A stretch of 64,000 nucleotides of DNA from Lysinibacillus sp. KCTC 33748 (lineage in GTDB: Bacteria; Bacillota; Bacilli; Bacillales_A; Planococcaceae), in NCBI RefSeq assembly GCF_002237755.1, contig NZ_MWSJ01000026.1, positions 1 to 64,000 on the forward strand, read 5' to 3'. The position numbers and the translations under genes are program-made. The notes under the pieces are model-generated. The model searched no databases. It saw nothing but the letters and a program-made list of their open reading frames with translations, and was not told the origin of the DNA. Shown here piece by piece: positions 52,919 through 61,809 of the stretch. Within the stretch, counting starts at the first letter, position 1, and each line of letters opens with the position of its first letter.

Positions 52919-53078
52919 GTGATTTCCGTTCCGGATAGGCGCTTTGTTGCTGTCGTACAGTTAAAACATTTGCTGCTGTCGCTACGCTTTCGCACAGTTA
53001 AAACATTTGCTGCTGTCGCTACGCTTTCGCACAGTTAAAACATTTGCTGCTGCCGCTTTGCTTTCGCTACAGAAAACA
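52919..53078. repeat. dispersed element, copy D with 37-bp tandem units
   Basis: Left arm (GGTGATTTCCGTTCCGGATA GGCGCTTTG) matches the other copies. Units of 37 bases, TTAAAACATTTGCTGCTGTC GCTACGCTTTCGCACAG, begin at 52961 and 52998 and are identical; a third diverged one begins at 53035. No right arm is seen, so the copy is truncated or expanded. Confidence 0.7.
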
Positions 53079-53084
53079 CATATT

Positions 53085-53121
53085 ACTTTTCTAACATTTA
53101 GTCGTTAGAAAAGTTTTTTTA
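53085..53121 (+). terminator. strong terminator
   Basis: ACTTTTCTAAC and GTTAGAAAAGT pair around ATTTAGTC and are followed by TTTTTT. It probably served the lipoprotein gene before the repeat element was inserted between them. Confidence 0.8.
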
Positions 53122-53249
53122 TGTTCATTATATTAATAATCCTCCTTACAAGAAATCTTACAATTTAGAAATATTAGGCTCTTCTATTTGAAAATGACAA
53201 AACGAGCAAGGTATAATAAAGTATCACGTGATGGTTTGGAGGTGTTTAT

Positions 53250-53654
53250 ATTGGGACAGAGAAATTAAAAATTGGCGAGCTTGCAGAAAAGACTGGCATT
53301 ACAAAAAGAACAATCGATTATTATACAAACATCGGCTTATTAAAGGCTGAACGTTCTGCGTCCAATTATCGCTACTATGCCCCTACAATGATTGAACGAC
53401 TTCACTATATTGAACAACGCAAACAGCAAGGTCTTTCACTCATAGAAATACAACATGAACTTAACATCACTCCGCACGAAGAAATCGATGTACAGATGCT
53501 ACGTGTAAAAATGCAGGACTTAGAGCAGGATGTAACTACTCTACTTGAACAAATAAACAAACAAAACAATAAAGATATTGAAAAGATTAAAAAAAATGTT
53601 TCCCCCGAAAGTATTGCACTCATGCAATCTTTACTTTTACTTATTCATAATTAG
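53250..53654 (+). CDS. MerR-family regulator with abnormal start
   Basis: About 134 residues. The frame KLKIGELAEKTGITKRTIDY through YTNIGLLKAERSASNYRYY is a MerR winged helix, followed by a dimerisation helix with VKMQDLEQDVTTLLEQINKQ. No ATG, GTG or TTG lies in frame before residue 47. GGAGGTG at 53239-53245 is five bases before an in-frame ATT (53250), and a TTG at 53251 is one base out of frame. Either ATT is used as a start or a one-base change has disabled the gene. No effector-binding domain beyond the helix. Confidence 0.7.
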   Translation: MGTEKLKIGELAEKTGITKRTIDYYTNIGLLKAERSASNYRYYAPTMIERLHYIEQRKQQGLSLIEIQHELNITPHEEIDVQMLRVKMQDLEQDVTTLLEQINKQNNKDIEKIKKNVSPESIALMQSLLLLIHN

Positions 53655-53689
53655 GAGGTGACGTTCTGTTCATACAGAACGACTATTTG
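53653..53689 (+). promoter_or_regulatory. ribosome binding site, hairpin and start of the CNNM gene
   Basis: AGGAGGTG (53653-53660) is followed by a perfect hairpin GTTCTGT-TCAT-ACAGAAC (53663-53680) and then TTG at 53687. The site is 26 bases from TTG in linear distance but near it if the hairpin forms. An in-frame CTG at 53666 would have normal spacing. Confidence 0.5.
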
Positions 53690-55015
53690 GAGACCATACT
53701 CAACTTATCGATTTTTACCATTTTATTAGCTTTAACTGGGTTTTTCGTGGCAACAGAGTTTGCCATTGTAAAAGTACGTGCCTCAAGGCTTGATCAATTG
53801 ATTGCAGAGGGCAATACAAAAGCCATTTCTGCAAAGTATGTTGTCAATCATTTAGACGAATACTTATCTGCCTGTCAGCTTGGTATTACTGTAACAGCGC
53901 TTGGTATCGGGATGGTCGGTGAAAAAACCTTTGAATTTATGCTACACCCTCTTTTTAACTTGATTGGCATTCCAGATAACTATATGACGGTCTTTACAAT
54001 TGGTAGTGCTTTTGCCATTGCAACATTTTTACATGTCGTTGTCGGGGAATTGGCACCAAAAACTGCTGCGATTCAAAAAGCTGAAACGATTACACTTCAT
54101 TTTGCCAAGCCTATTATGTTGTTCTATAAAGTGATGTATCCATTTATCTGGTTCTTAAATGGCTCAGCTCGAGTCTTAGTTGGCATATTTGGTATGAAGC
54201 CTGCTTCTGAGCATGAGTTATCACATACAGAGGAAGAAATACGATTACTACTATCTGAAAGCTTTAAAAATGGTGAAATCAATAAAACAGAACTAAAATT
54301 TGTGAATAATGTCTTTGAATTTGATGAACGTATTGCTCGTGAAATTATGGTTCCTCGAACAGAAATTGCTGGAATTGAAAAAAATGAATCTTTTACAAAT
54401 ATGATTCATTTCATCGCAGCTGAAAAATATACTCGTTATCCTATTTATGATGGTGATCGTGATAATATTTTAGGATTCATCAATGCCAAAGAATTGTTTA
54501 CACACGGTTTGCTGGAGCAACTTACAGACGATTCATTAATCCTTGAAGATTTCATTAATCCTGTTATACGAGTAATTGAAACAATCCCTATTCAGGAGTT
54601 ACTTGTGCGTATGCAAAAAGATCGCATTCATATGGCCATTTTAATGGATGAATATGGTGGGACATCTGGGCTTGTAACAGTCGAGGATATTTTAGAAGAA
54701 ATTGTAGGTGAGATTCGTGATGAATTCGACGATGATGAAATTGCAGAAATTCGAAAAGTAAATGACAATCACTATATATTAAATGCAAAAATGCTTATTG
54801 AAGATGTTGAAAAACTATTAAAAGTAACGCTTGAAGCAGAAGAAGTCGAAACATTGGGCGGTTGGTTTTTAACAGTGAACAATGGCATTAAAGCAACTAA
54901 AAACATTGAGCTAACCCCATATATATTTAGCATATATGAGCAGCAAGGTCATCGTATTCATTACATCGAGGTTCGTCCCCTTCGCAATATTTTACCTACC
55001 GTATTAGAGGCGTAA
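53687..55015 (+). CDS. CNNM/HlyC-CorC family transporter-like protein
   Basis: 442 residues from TTG, or 449 from an in-frame CTG at 53666 that fits the ribosome binding site better. DUF21/CNNM transmembrane domain with four helices (about 5-25, 60-85, 92-112, 130-155), tandem CBS domains (about 215-335: REIMVPRTEIAGI, RYPIYDGDRDNILGFINAKE, MAILMDEYGGTSGLVTVEDI) and a C-terminal CorC_HlyC domain. Relatives are linked to Mg export or divalent cation homeostasis. Seemingly cotranscribed with the MerR gene. Confidence 0.88.
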   Translation: METILNLSIFTILLALTGFFVATEFAIVKVRASRLDQLIAEGNTKAISAKYVVNHLDEYLSACQLGITVTALGIGMVGEKTFEFMLHPLFNLIGIPDNYMTVFTIGSAFAIATFLHVVVGELAPKTAAIQKAETITLHFAKPIMLFYKVMYPFIWFLNGSARVLVGIFGMKPASEHELSHTEEEIRLLLSESFKNGEINKTELKFVNNVFEFDERIAREIMVPRTEIAGIEKNESFTNMIHFIAAEKYTRYPIYDGDRDNILGFINAKELFTHGLLEQLTDDSLILEDFINPVIRVIETIPIQELLVRMQKDRIHMAILMDEYGGTSGLVTVEDILEEIVGEIRDEFDDDEIAEIRKVNDNHYILNAKMLIEDVEKLLKVTLEAEEVETLGGWFLTVNNGIKATKNIELTPYIFSIYEQQGHRIHYIEVRPLRNILPTVLEA

Positions 55016-55182
55016 TACGGATAATACGATTTTATTGATAGTTTATAACAAATTTAGCTTTAGAAATAACATTCAACAGGGCTATTCTAGTTTTTCCAAA
55101 TACTTTTGTCTCATACCATTATTAGGCATATCCATATATAATAAATATATGGATATGATTCTATTTTCAGGGGGCATTACAT

Positions 55183-55587
55183 ATGAAATTGTTTAAACTA
55201 TATCATTCGGACGGTATTCATATTATTACCGACGTCAAAAAACACAAAACGAATATTGAATTAAAAACAATTACAGGTGAAGTATTATATATTATCGTAG
55301 TAACGGATGAAAACTACACAGTGTACGATGATCGTTTTGCTGGTGCTTCAAAGCAATTAAATTCTGTGGAGGCATTTGATATTGACGGAAGCTTCCGTAG
55401 CCTAGATTTTGATAATATGCGTACACTCTTCAAAGAGGCATTTACGAAGCTATTACAAGAGATTACAGAATGTGTCAATGATAATGATGAGTTAGTAGAT
55501 ATTGATACCCTACGTCATAAAGTAAGTGCTCAAATTAAAGGTATCCATTTCCGTGTTATTTCTGACACGAAAAAATACGAGATTTAA
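55183..55587 (+). CDS. hypothetical cytoplasmic protein
   Basis: 134 residues from an ATG after CAGGGGGCATTACAT. Begins as a small beta-rich domain (FKLYHSDGIHIITDVKKHKT) and ends in helices with acidic residues. No signal peptide or helix. Family not recognised. Own terminator. Confidence 0.7.
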   Translation: MKLFKLYHSDGIHIITDVKKHKTNIELKTITGEVLYIIVVTDENYTVYDDRFAGASKQLNSVEAFDIDGSFRSLDFDNMRTLFKEAFTKLLQEITECVNDNDELVDIDTLRHKVSAQIKGIHFRVISDTKKYEI

Positions 55588-55593
55588 ACACCT

Positions 55594-55637
55594 AACAGGC
55601 TGTCCAAGGAATCGATGATGGGACAGTCTGTTTTTTT
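55594..55637 (+). terminator. terminator
   Basis: AACAGGCTGTCC and GGGACAGTCTGTT pair and are followed by TTTTTT. Confidence 0.8.
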
Positions 55638-55751
55638 ATGTTTCAATTGTTAATTAGGTAACGCTAATTTTAATCACAGTCACTAGCGAAACAAAACATC
55701 TCCTACTACTTTCATGTATAATAGTATTAACTATCTGAAAGGAAGGGTGTT

Positions 55752-56207
55752 TTGGATTTGAATCGTGAACAATTAATCACACTTATTTCAGAAAAACTGA
55801 AATTAATCCGGACCGAAAAAGATTTAACACAAGATCAGATGAGCGATTTACTAGGACTTTCTAAAAAAACACTTGTTCAAATTGAAAAAGGCCGTATTCA
55901 AACTGGCTGGACTACAACGATTGCGGTTTGTGCATTATGCCGAGATAGCACGATTTTACAGCATGAGCTTGGCGGAGATCCACTTGAAGTTGTCGATTTA
56001 ATCGCTAATAACGGAACCTTACAACCTAAGGAAAAAACAATGGGAGGATACATATGGTGGAAAAATCTTAGCGAGTATAATGGCTATTGCCTACAACAAA
56101 ATGTCATTAGTCAGCATTTTCGAATTTTAAATACAGACAACTATCGACTACTATCAACATTCGACGAGTCAATAGCTAAGCAAGCATGGGAAAATCTTCA
56201 AGAATAA
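55752..56207 (+). CDS. Xre-family regulator
   Basis: 151 residues from a TTG after GGAAGGG. N-terminal helix-turn-helix (about 8-45: EKLKLIRTEKDLTQDQMSDL, LGLSKKTLVQIEKGR), then an uncharacterised C-terminal domain with MGGYIWWKNLSEYNGYCLQQ. Ligand and targets unknown. Confidence 0.8.
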   Translation: MDLNREQLITLISEKLKLIRTEKDLTQDQMSDLLGLSKKTLVQIEKGRIQTGWTTTIAVCALCRDSTILQHELGGDPLEVVDLIANNGTLQPKEKTMGGYIWWKNLSEYNGYCLQQNVISQHFRILNTDNYRLLSTFDESIAKQAWENLQE

Positions 56208-56243
56208 TTAAATACTGTACTCGCGCATTCGTACCAAATACTC

Positions 56244-56396
56244 CTACGTTATGCGCGAGGAATGTAAAAAGTTTGCAAGAATAAGTGTAGTTGCTGCTAT
56301 TCTTGCGCTACTAGCCTTCTCCATTCGCTCATTTTCATCATTTGTATGTTCCTTTTGCATTTGTTGGATTACTTTCTTTACTAGCTTTCCCCTCAC
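56244..56396 (-). CDS. possible small protein, weak
   Basis: A 50-codon frame from GTG (56396) reads RGKLVKKVIQQMQKEHTNDE then NERMEKASSARIAATTLILA and stops at 56244. The ribosome binding site is poor. A 9-bp inverted repeat CTCGCGCAT/ATGCGCGAG (56220-56260) lies at its end. Otherwise 56208-56653 shows no gene. Confidence 0.25.
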   Translation of the reverse strand: MRGKLVKKVIQQMQKEHTNDENERMEKASSARIAATTLILANFLHSSRIT

Positions 56397-56653
56397 CTCT
56401 TACGCTTTTTTTCACAAAAAAAGTTAAACCGTCTATAGCCAATACTCTCCTCTCGCTATTTTTCAACAAGATAGACAAATGAATAAGATAATGAATTCAC
56501 TTCGTCATATGATAAAAGGTAACTAGAAAACAATCGTTTACAGTGATATCTTTACAATCAATCTTTCGGTTAAAAGTGACATTAGTAGAATTTTACAACA
56601 CCACTCTCTATACTTAATAGTAGCTTCTCTAATACTGGAAAGGATGCTTTTTT

Positions 56654-57382
56654 ATGGATAGAATACTAGCAATTAGTGATATACATGGGGAATTAGAACT
56701 TTTTGAAGAATTATTATTGAAAGCTGATTATGATACTATGCAAGATCGGTTATTTTTACTTGGCGACTATATTGACCGAGGACCAGCATCTTGTGGCGTT
56801 TTAAACTTAGTGGCGGAATTACAGACAAAAGGTGCACGTGTTCTATTAGGAAATCATGAAGCCATCATGCTCAAAGCTTGTCGCTCTGGTCACCCTAAAC
56901 CGTGGAATCATTGGGTTGGACTTTGCGGTGGCGATGCAACACTTGCAAGCTATGGCTATCAAATAGACGATTTTAAGGAAGCCATTGAAAACGATACATT
57001 ACCTAGCTTTATTCAAACCTTACCAAAGCTCGAAGAACACTTAAAACTTATCGAAACCTTTGATATTTACATCGAATTAGAGGATGCCATTTTTGTACAT
57101 GGCGGTGTTGTACCTGGAGTAGCTATGGCAGAGACTGAACCTATGGAGTTTTTATGGATACGTGAAGAATTTCATGCAGGTTATCAAGGGGGGAAAACTG
57201 TAATTTTTGGCCATACACCTACTTATAAACTTCACCAAAATCCAACAGATTACAATGTCTACTTTGGAGAAAATAATATAATTGGCATTGATGGTGGAGC
57301 TGTTTTTGGAGGGCAGTTACATGCATTAGAATGGCCAAGTCGTCAAATAATCTCGGTGGAAAAGGAAAAGCCAACAAGTTAG
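56654..57382 (+). CDS. metallophosphatase (PrpE/PPP-type)
   Basis: 242 residues. Phosphoprotein phosphatase-type motifs: ISDIHGELELF, LGDYIDRGPAS, LLGNHEAIM, VHGGVVPG and FGHTPTY. Similar to bacterial Ser/Thr phosphatases and Ap4A hydrolases (PrpE, ApaH-like). Substrate, protein or dinucleotide, is not settled. AAAGGATGC precedes the ATG. Own promoter. Confidence 0.9.
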   Translation: MDRILAISDIHGELELFEELLLKADYDTMQDRLFLLGDYIDRGPASCGVLNLVAELQTKGARVLLGNHEAIMLKACRSGHPKPWNHWVGLCGGDATLASYGYQIDDFKEAIENDTLPSFIQTLPKLEEHLKLIETFDIYIELEDAIFVHGGVVPGVAMAETEPMEFLWIREEFHAGYQGGKTVIFGHTPTYKLHQNPTDYNVYFGENNIIGIDGGAVFGGQLHALEWPSRQIISVEKEKPTS

Positions 57383-57402
57383 AGTAACCTGTAGGCTTTT
57401 CC
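57364..57402. terminator. hairpin between convergent genes
   Basis: GGAAAAGCC and GGCTTTTCC pair, with inner CAAGTTA/TAACCTG, overlapping the end of the phosphatase gene and facing ctaB. T runs are short. Confidence 0.5.
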
Positions 57403-57417
57403 TGCTAAATGAAAGCT

Positions 57418-58368
57418 TTAATATAATTTAAAAATAACACCTACTAAAGAGTAGACAATAACTGTTGTAAATAAAATTGTCATATGAATAAGTGAGAAAA
57501 CAAACATTTTTGTTGCCCACTTTGTTTGATCTTTATTACTGTGATAACCGTAAATACTCATAACAAGCCATGCAATGCTTAACAATAGTGCAACAAGCAT
57601 AATGCCAACACTTAAAGTGCCAAATAAGAAGCTTGATAAAATCAATAAAATTAAATAAAAGTTCGTTTGATAATAAGTACGGCGCATCCCTTTTGCAACT
57701 GGAAGCATTGGAACGTTGGCTGCTTCGTAATCAGCGTGCTTACGAATAGCAATGGCATAGAAGTGTGGCATCTGCCAAATGACCATAACTAAAAATAGGC
57801 CAAGTATCGCAGGATGTGTAATATCAGTAGAAACAGCCGCCCAGCCAATGTACGCTGGAATCGCCCCTCCTATACTCCCAACTTCCGTGTTATAAATCGT
57901 ATGTCGTTTTGTCCACATTGTATAAGGTACTACATATAAAAACACCCCTAAGAGACCAAATGCTGCAGCTAGTGGTGAAGCAAGTGCCAACACAGATGCC
58001 CCGATAATGAGCATGGCAAAAGCTAAAATTAACGCTGATTTAGCTGACATTTCACCTGTTACAGTTGGTCGACTTTGCGTACGAGGCATTACAGCATCGA
58101 TGTCGCGATCATACACATTATTAAAAGCTCCAGCGGCACCAATAACAAGTGCAGAGCCAATTGTCGCGAAAATAATTTCAGGTATATTTTCTACAAAAGT
58201 CATTTTATTTTTGTACATACCTAGCGTTAATCCAGCCCACATAGGAATTAAATTAGATTTAATGATTCCCGTTTTCACTGTCTGCGCTAAAATTGTAGAG
58301 CGTGTGGACTTCTCCACTGACTTCTTGGAAGACTGTAGTTTAGGCTCCGTTTTTAGATTTTGTTCCAT
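57418..58368 (-). CDS. ctaB: protoheme IX farnesyltransferase (heme O synthase)
   Basis: 316 residues, nine transmembrane helices (UbiA fold). Prenyl-diphosphate Mg motifs NNVYDRDIDAVMPRTQSRP and the second YEAANVPMLPV region. Transfers a farnesyl group to heme B to make heme O for terminal oxidases. About 35 N-terminal hydrophilic residues. No ctaA or oxidase genes adjoin it in this window. ATG at 58368 is preceded by AAGGAATTAAG. Confidence 0.93.
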   Translation of the reverse strand: MEQNLKTEPKLQSSKKSVEKSTRSTILAQTVKTGIIKSNLIPMWAGLTLGMYKNKMTFVENIPEIIFATIGSALVIGAAGAFNNVYDRDIDAVMPRTQSRPTVTGEMSAKSALILAFAMLIIGASVLALASPLAAAFGLLGVFLYVVPYTMWTKRHTIYNTEVGSIGGAIPAYIGWAAVSTDITHPAILGLFLVMVIWQMPHFYAIAIRKHADYEAANVPMLPVAKGMRRTYYQTNFYLILLILSSFLFGTLSVGIMLVALLLSIAWLVMSIYGYHSNKDQTKWATKMFVFSLIHMTILFTTVIVYSLVGVIFKLY

Positions 58369-58640
58369 TCATCTTAATTCCTTTTCTCTCTTAATTTCTC
58401 ACGCTTTACCATTAAAAAGCGACAAATTATTAAAACAATTATACCTCGGCCTAATTGATCCAGAGGCTTTAAGCCAATTGATGTTAGGTCACTTAGGTGT
58501 TTTCAAAGGTTCTGAAATTCTTAGCCTAAGTTCCTCTATTCCAGCGGATGCCTAGACACCCTGCGCAAAGTAACTTAAAACCACATTCAACTCACAACCT
58601 AAGTGGTAGTAAATTTTCAGCAGGTGCTTTGCTTATGTTA

Positions 58641-58965
58641 CCCAAAACATTTGTAACTGCCGTTTCACTTTCGTTACCTAAAACATTTGTAACTGTCGTT
58701 TCACTTTTGTTACCTAAAACATTTGTAACTGTCGTTTCACTTTCGTTACCTAAAACACTTGTAACTGTCGTTTCACTTTCGTTACCTAAAACACTTGTAA
58801 CTGTCGTTTCACTTTCGTTACCTAAAACACTTGTAACTGCCGTTTCACTTTCGTTGCCTAAAACATTTGTAACTGTCGTTTCACTTTCGTTACCTAAAAC
58901 ATTTTGTAACTGCCGTTTCACTTTCGTTACCTAAAACACTTGTAACTTTCGTTTCACTTTCGTTA
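58641..58965. repeat. nine-copy 36-bp tandem repeat
   Basis: Unit CCTAAAACATTTGTAACTGT CGTTTCACTTTCGTTA repeats from 58641 at 36-base steps; unit 8 is 37 bases with an extra T. Substitutions are few and partly shared between adjacent units (CATTTG or CACTTG; CTGTCG or CTGCCG), a sign of unequal exchange. Because 36 is a multiple of three, both strands give 12-residue repeat frames by chance; neither has start signals. The remaining intergenic sequence from 58369 to 59241 shows no gene. Confidence 0.9.
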
Positions 58966-59241
58966 CGAAAAATATGTGCTGAAAAAAGTAAACATATCAA
59001 AATATTATTCTACATCTTTTAGATAAAGTCTGTCTCAATGTTCACATAAAGTACACGATTTTCTTTACTCTTTATATTCTCACATAGAGATATACGTTCA
59101 TTCACAGCATCTTCTATGATACCACCGACTGACATGAATTTGAACCTAATCGACTTGATTCTTAGCATATTACTATTCAAGTAAAACAATCTACTCTATA
59201 CTAAGGTGTATGTTTTAACTATATGAAGGAGTGTCTGACAC

Positions 59242-60042
59242 GTGAAATACGGATTTATCGGCCTTGGAAATATGACTACAGCTATTATTAAAGGTATGTG
59301 TAAAAGCGGTGATTTTGATCCTACTTTTATTTATGGCTATAATCGTACCAAAGCAAAAACAACAAAATTAACAACCTCTTACGGGATTCAAGCCGCAAGC
59401 TCTATTGAAGATATTATGTCAAAATGTGACGTTATTATCCTCGGTGTAAAACCCCAAATGTTACCAGATGTTTTACCAGAGGTGAAAAAGCATTTACAAG
59501 ATAACCATGTAATTGTTTCCATCGCCGCTGGTAAAAATATAACATATTTACAAGATTACCTATCTGAAGTTACTCCTATTGTTCGTGTAATGCCAAATAT
59601 TAATGCGATTATTGGTGCATCTACAAGCTGCTTTACAGCGAGTGAACAAGTATCAGATGTGCAGCTTCAGCTTGTCAATTCCCTTTTTGAAACAGTAGGT
59701 ACAATTATTGAGGTGCCTGAAAACTTATTTTCTATATTTACAACGATTGGTGGTGCTTCACCAGCATTCACCTATATGTATATTGACGCTTTAGCACGTG
59801 CTGCTGTACGTGAAGGGATGCCAAAAGACATGGCGCTTGATATTGCGGCAAATGCAGTACTCGGCAGTGCAAAAATGATTTTACAATCACAAGAACATCC
59901 TTGGGCACTTGTAGATCAAGTATGCTCTCCAGGTGGGACAACTATTCAAGGTGTATCTTCATTACAAAGCAATCATTTTGAAACAACGATTCACGATGCA
60001 GTAACGGCCGTGACTGACAAAGATCGAAGCTTATCAAAATAA
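59242..60042 (+). CDS. proC: pyrroline-5-carboxylate reductase
   Basis: 266 residues from GTG after GAAGGAGTG. NADPH-binding loop YGFIGLGNMTTAIIKG at the start, VRVMPNINAIIGASTS, and the C-terminal ProC signature VCSPGGTTIQGVSSLQ. Last step of proline synthesis. Monocistronic with its own terminator. Confidence 0.94.
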   Translation: MKYGFIGLGNMTTAIIKGMCKSGDFDPTFIYGYNRTKAKTTKLTTSYGIQAASSIEDIMSKCDVIILGVKPQMLPDVLPEVKKHLQDNHVIVSIAAGKNITYLQDYLSEVTPIVRVMPNINAIIGASTSCFTASEQVSDVQLQLVNSLFETVGTIIEVPENLFSIFTTIGGASPAFTYMYIDALARAAVREGMPKDMALDIAANAVLGSAKMILQSQEHPWALVDQVCSPGGTTIQGVSSLQSNHFETTIHDAVTAVTDKDRSLSK

Positions 60043-60071
60043 CTATTGAATGATACACTAAAAAATAAAAC

Positions 60072-60103
60072 GAAACCGAGACATCCTTAAATGTCTCGGT
60101 TTT
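60072..60103 (+). terminator. terminator of proC
   Basis: GAAACCGAGACAT and ATGTCTCGGTTTT pair around CCTTAA, with T-rich 3' sequence. 60104-60287 holds only a short sequence resembling the dispersed element and no gene. Confidence 0.85.
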
Positions 60104-60287
60104 CATTTTGTTGAAAAACTAATTATATCAATGGAATTAAGGGTAATTTTAAATAAAGTATTGCTATTCGGCAAAGCGAAGCGTCAGCAACCACAACATA
60201 AACGTAGGAACGCTCAACATAACCCAATAGGAAAATAGCCTTATCCGGAAATCAAATTCATTTTAAGGATTTCCTTGAATATTTTTT

Positions 60288-60941
60288 TCATTGAATATTA
60301 TCTTGTAATTCCTGTGCTAAAAATGCAGTTAGATCACGTAAGTTTTCTGGTGTAACACCGTGACCATCTGGATATTGTTTAAATGTCACAGCAGCACCAA
60401 ATTGCTCAAACTTTTCTTTACTTTCTACGCCCCATTGTGACGGGATGACATAATCATAATCACCGTGAGAAATAAATGCATGTAAATGATTGACTGGGCG
60501 AATTGCATATTCCTCTGTAACGAATTTTGGTGTGTAGCCACTTAATGCTACTATTCCTGTAATTAAATTCCCCATAGCAAAAGCAAGTGACTGTGCTAAA
60601 ACTGCCCCTTGACTGAATCCAAATACATACACTTTATGTGGATCAATTTGATATTCTGCAATAGCCTCTAGAACAAATTGTTGTAGAGCCACTAATACTT
60701 TATCGAAAACTTCGCGGTCTGGTTTACCGACCTCCTGGATTGTGAAAAAAGCATAGCCAGGCTTTTGCGTAATAGGTCCACGTAAGCTAAATACATGGCA
60801 TTGCTCTTTAAAGTCCTGTACTAATTGTGGTAAATCCTCTTCATTACTACCCATTCCATGTAATAAAAAAATCGCTGGATATTTTTTATTTGGGTCCATA
60901 TTTGTTGGTTGTGTATGTTTAAATGTAAACGGTGTATTCAT
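60288..60941 (-). CDS. alpha/beta-hydrolase, phospholipase/carboxylesterase family
   Basis: 217 residues from the ATG at 60941, seven bases after GAAAGGA. Oxyanion LLHGMGSNEED, nucleophile Ser in VFGFSQGAVL, Asp in SHGDYDYVIP, His in YPDGHGVTPE. Similar to MhqD/YodD-type esterases acting on short acyl esters. Substrate unknown. Confidence 0.88.
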   Translation of the reverse strand: MNTPFTFKHTQPTNMDPNKKYPAIFLLHGMGSNEEDLPQLVQDFKEQCHVFSLRGPITQKPGYAFFTIQEVGKPDREVFDKVLVALQQFVLEAIAEYQIDPHKVYVFGFSQGAVLAQSLAFAMGNLITGIVALSGYTPKFVTEEYAIRPVNHLHAFISHGDYDYVIPSQWGVESKEKFEQFGAAVTFKQYPDGHGVTPENLRDLTAFLAQELQDNIQ

Positions 60942-61164
60942 ATTAAAATTCCTTTCAGGTGGACTTAATGTCACCTTATTATACTGCATAATATATCTAG
61001 ACAAAAACAGGATTGCTCCGTTATCATAAATAGCTTTTTCTATAGATTTATCATCATAGCGATAAAATGATGTCTGTCCGATCAGGCGCTTTCCTAAGCA
61101 GCTTGAGATACGATGCTTTTATGTACAAAACTCAACAAAAGCACATGAAGGTCACGAATGCGTT

Positions 61165-61719
61165 TTAAAGTTTTACTTTATTAATAATCCCATCAGTGCG
61201 ATAAGCAATATAGCCGTTAATTATGCGAATCGTTTCTTGTGGATCTGCGTTAAATAGCACTTTTGATTGCTCTGGTGTTGAGACAAGTACTGTTAGTAAA
61301 TCTACACGCATGGAATGTCCTGCAGAGCTATACGCATAATCGTAAACAATATCTTCCTCTGTCATATTTTCTGTCACATACTGCTTATGAAACAATTCCT
61401 TTGCGGCATCCATTTGTTCCGCGACCTGCTGACGAATACGCATTTGATGCATCAATAGCTCTTCCTCAAGTACCGTGGTCTTTAACCACTCTTTCTTTTC
61501 GAGCATCTTCAAAAATTCTTTTTCCAAAACTTGCTCATTTTCTGTAAAATACAGCATATTCATCATTAACATATCCCAAAAATCAACTTGAGATTGTGCT
61601 GATTTACGCTGCATCTCTATTGCCGCTTTAAAGTGCTCTTCAACCTTCGTAATATTCATGTTGCGCACTAAATGATTACATACATTTTCAATAAATTTAT
61701 TTGCTGTTTCTTGTGCCAT
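61165..61719 (-). CDS. hypothetical helical protein
   Basis: 184 residues from the ATG at 61719, after AAAGGACGGG. Almost all helix, with coiled-coil-like segments (EEELLMHQMRIRQQVAEQMD) and two Met-rich stretches (MLMMNMLYF). No signal peptide or catalytic motif. Family not recognised. Confidence 0.7.
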   Translation of the reverse strand: MAQETANKFIENVCNHLVRNMNITKVEEHFKAAIEMQRKSAQSQVDFWDMLMMNMLYFTENEQVLEKEFLKMLEKKEWLKTTVLEEELLMHQMRIRQQVAEQMDAAKELFHKQYVTENMTEEDIVYDYAYSSAGHSMRVDLLTVLVSTPEQSKVLFNADPQETIRIINGYIAYRTDGIINKVKL

Positions 61720-61809
61720 CAAAAAACCCGTCCTTTATATCTACAAATCATTTCCTCCCTATCATACCATGATTGTAGAATATAAAGAAACGGTTAACGT
61801 TTAGGTCTG

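Noticed and set aside
52919-53078. CRISPR-like short repeats
   Set aside because: 37-base units abut without spacers and belong to a dispersed element.
58548-58934. Long frames on both strands with 12-residue repeats (SLPKTFVTVV and VLGNESETTVTN)
   Set aside because: They arise because the 36-bp DNA repeat is a multiple of three; neither has a ribosome binding site or conserved ends, and a 37-base unit breaks the frame.
58641-58965. CRISPR array
   Set aside because: The repeats are directly joined with no unique spacers, and no cas genes are near.
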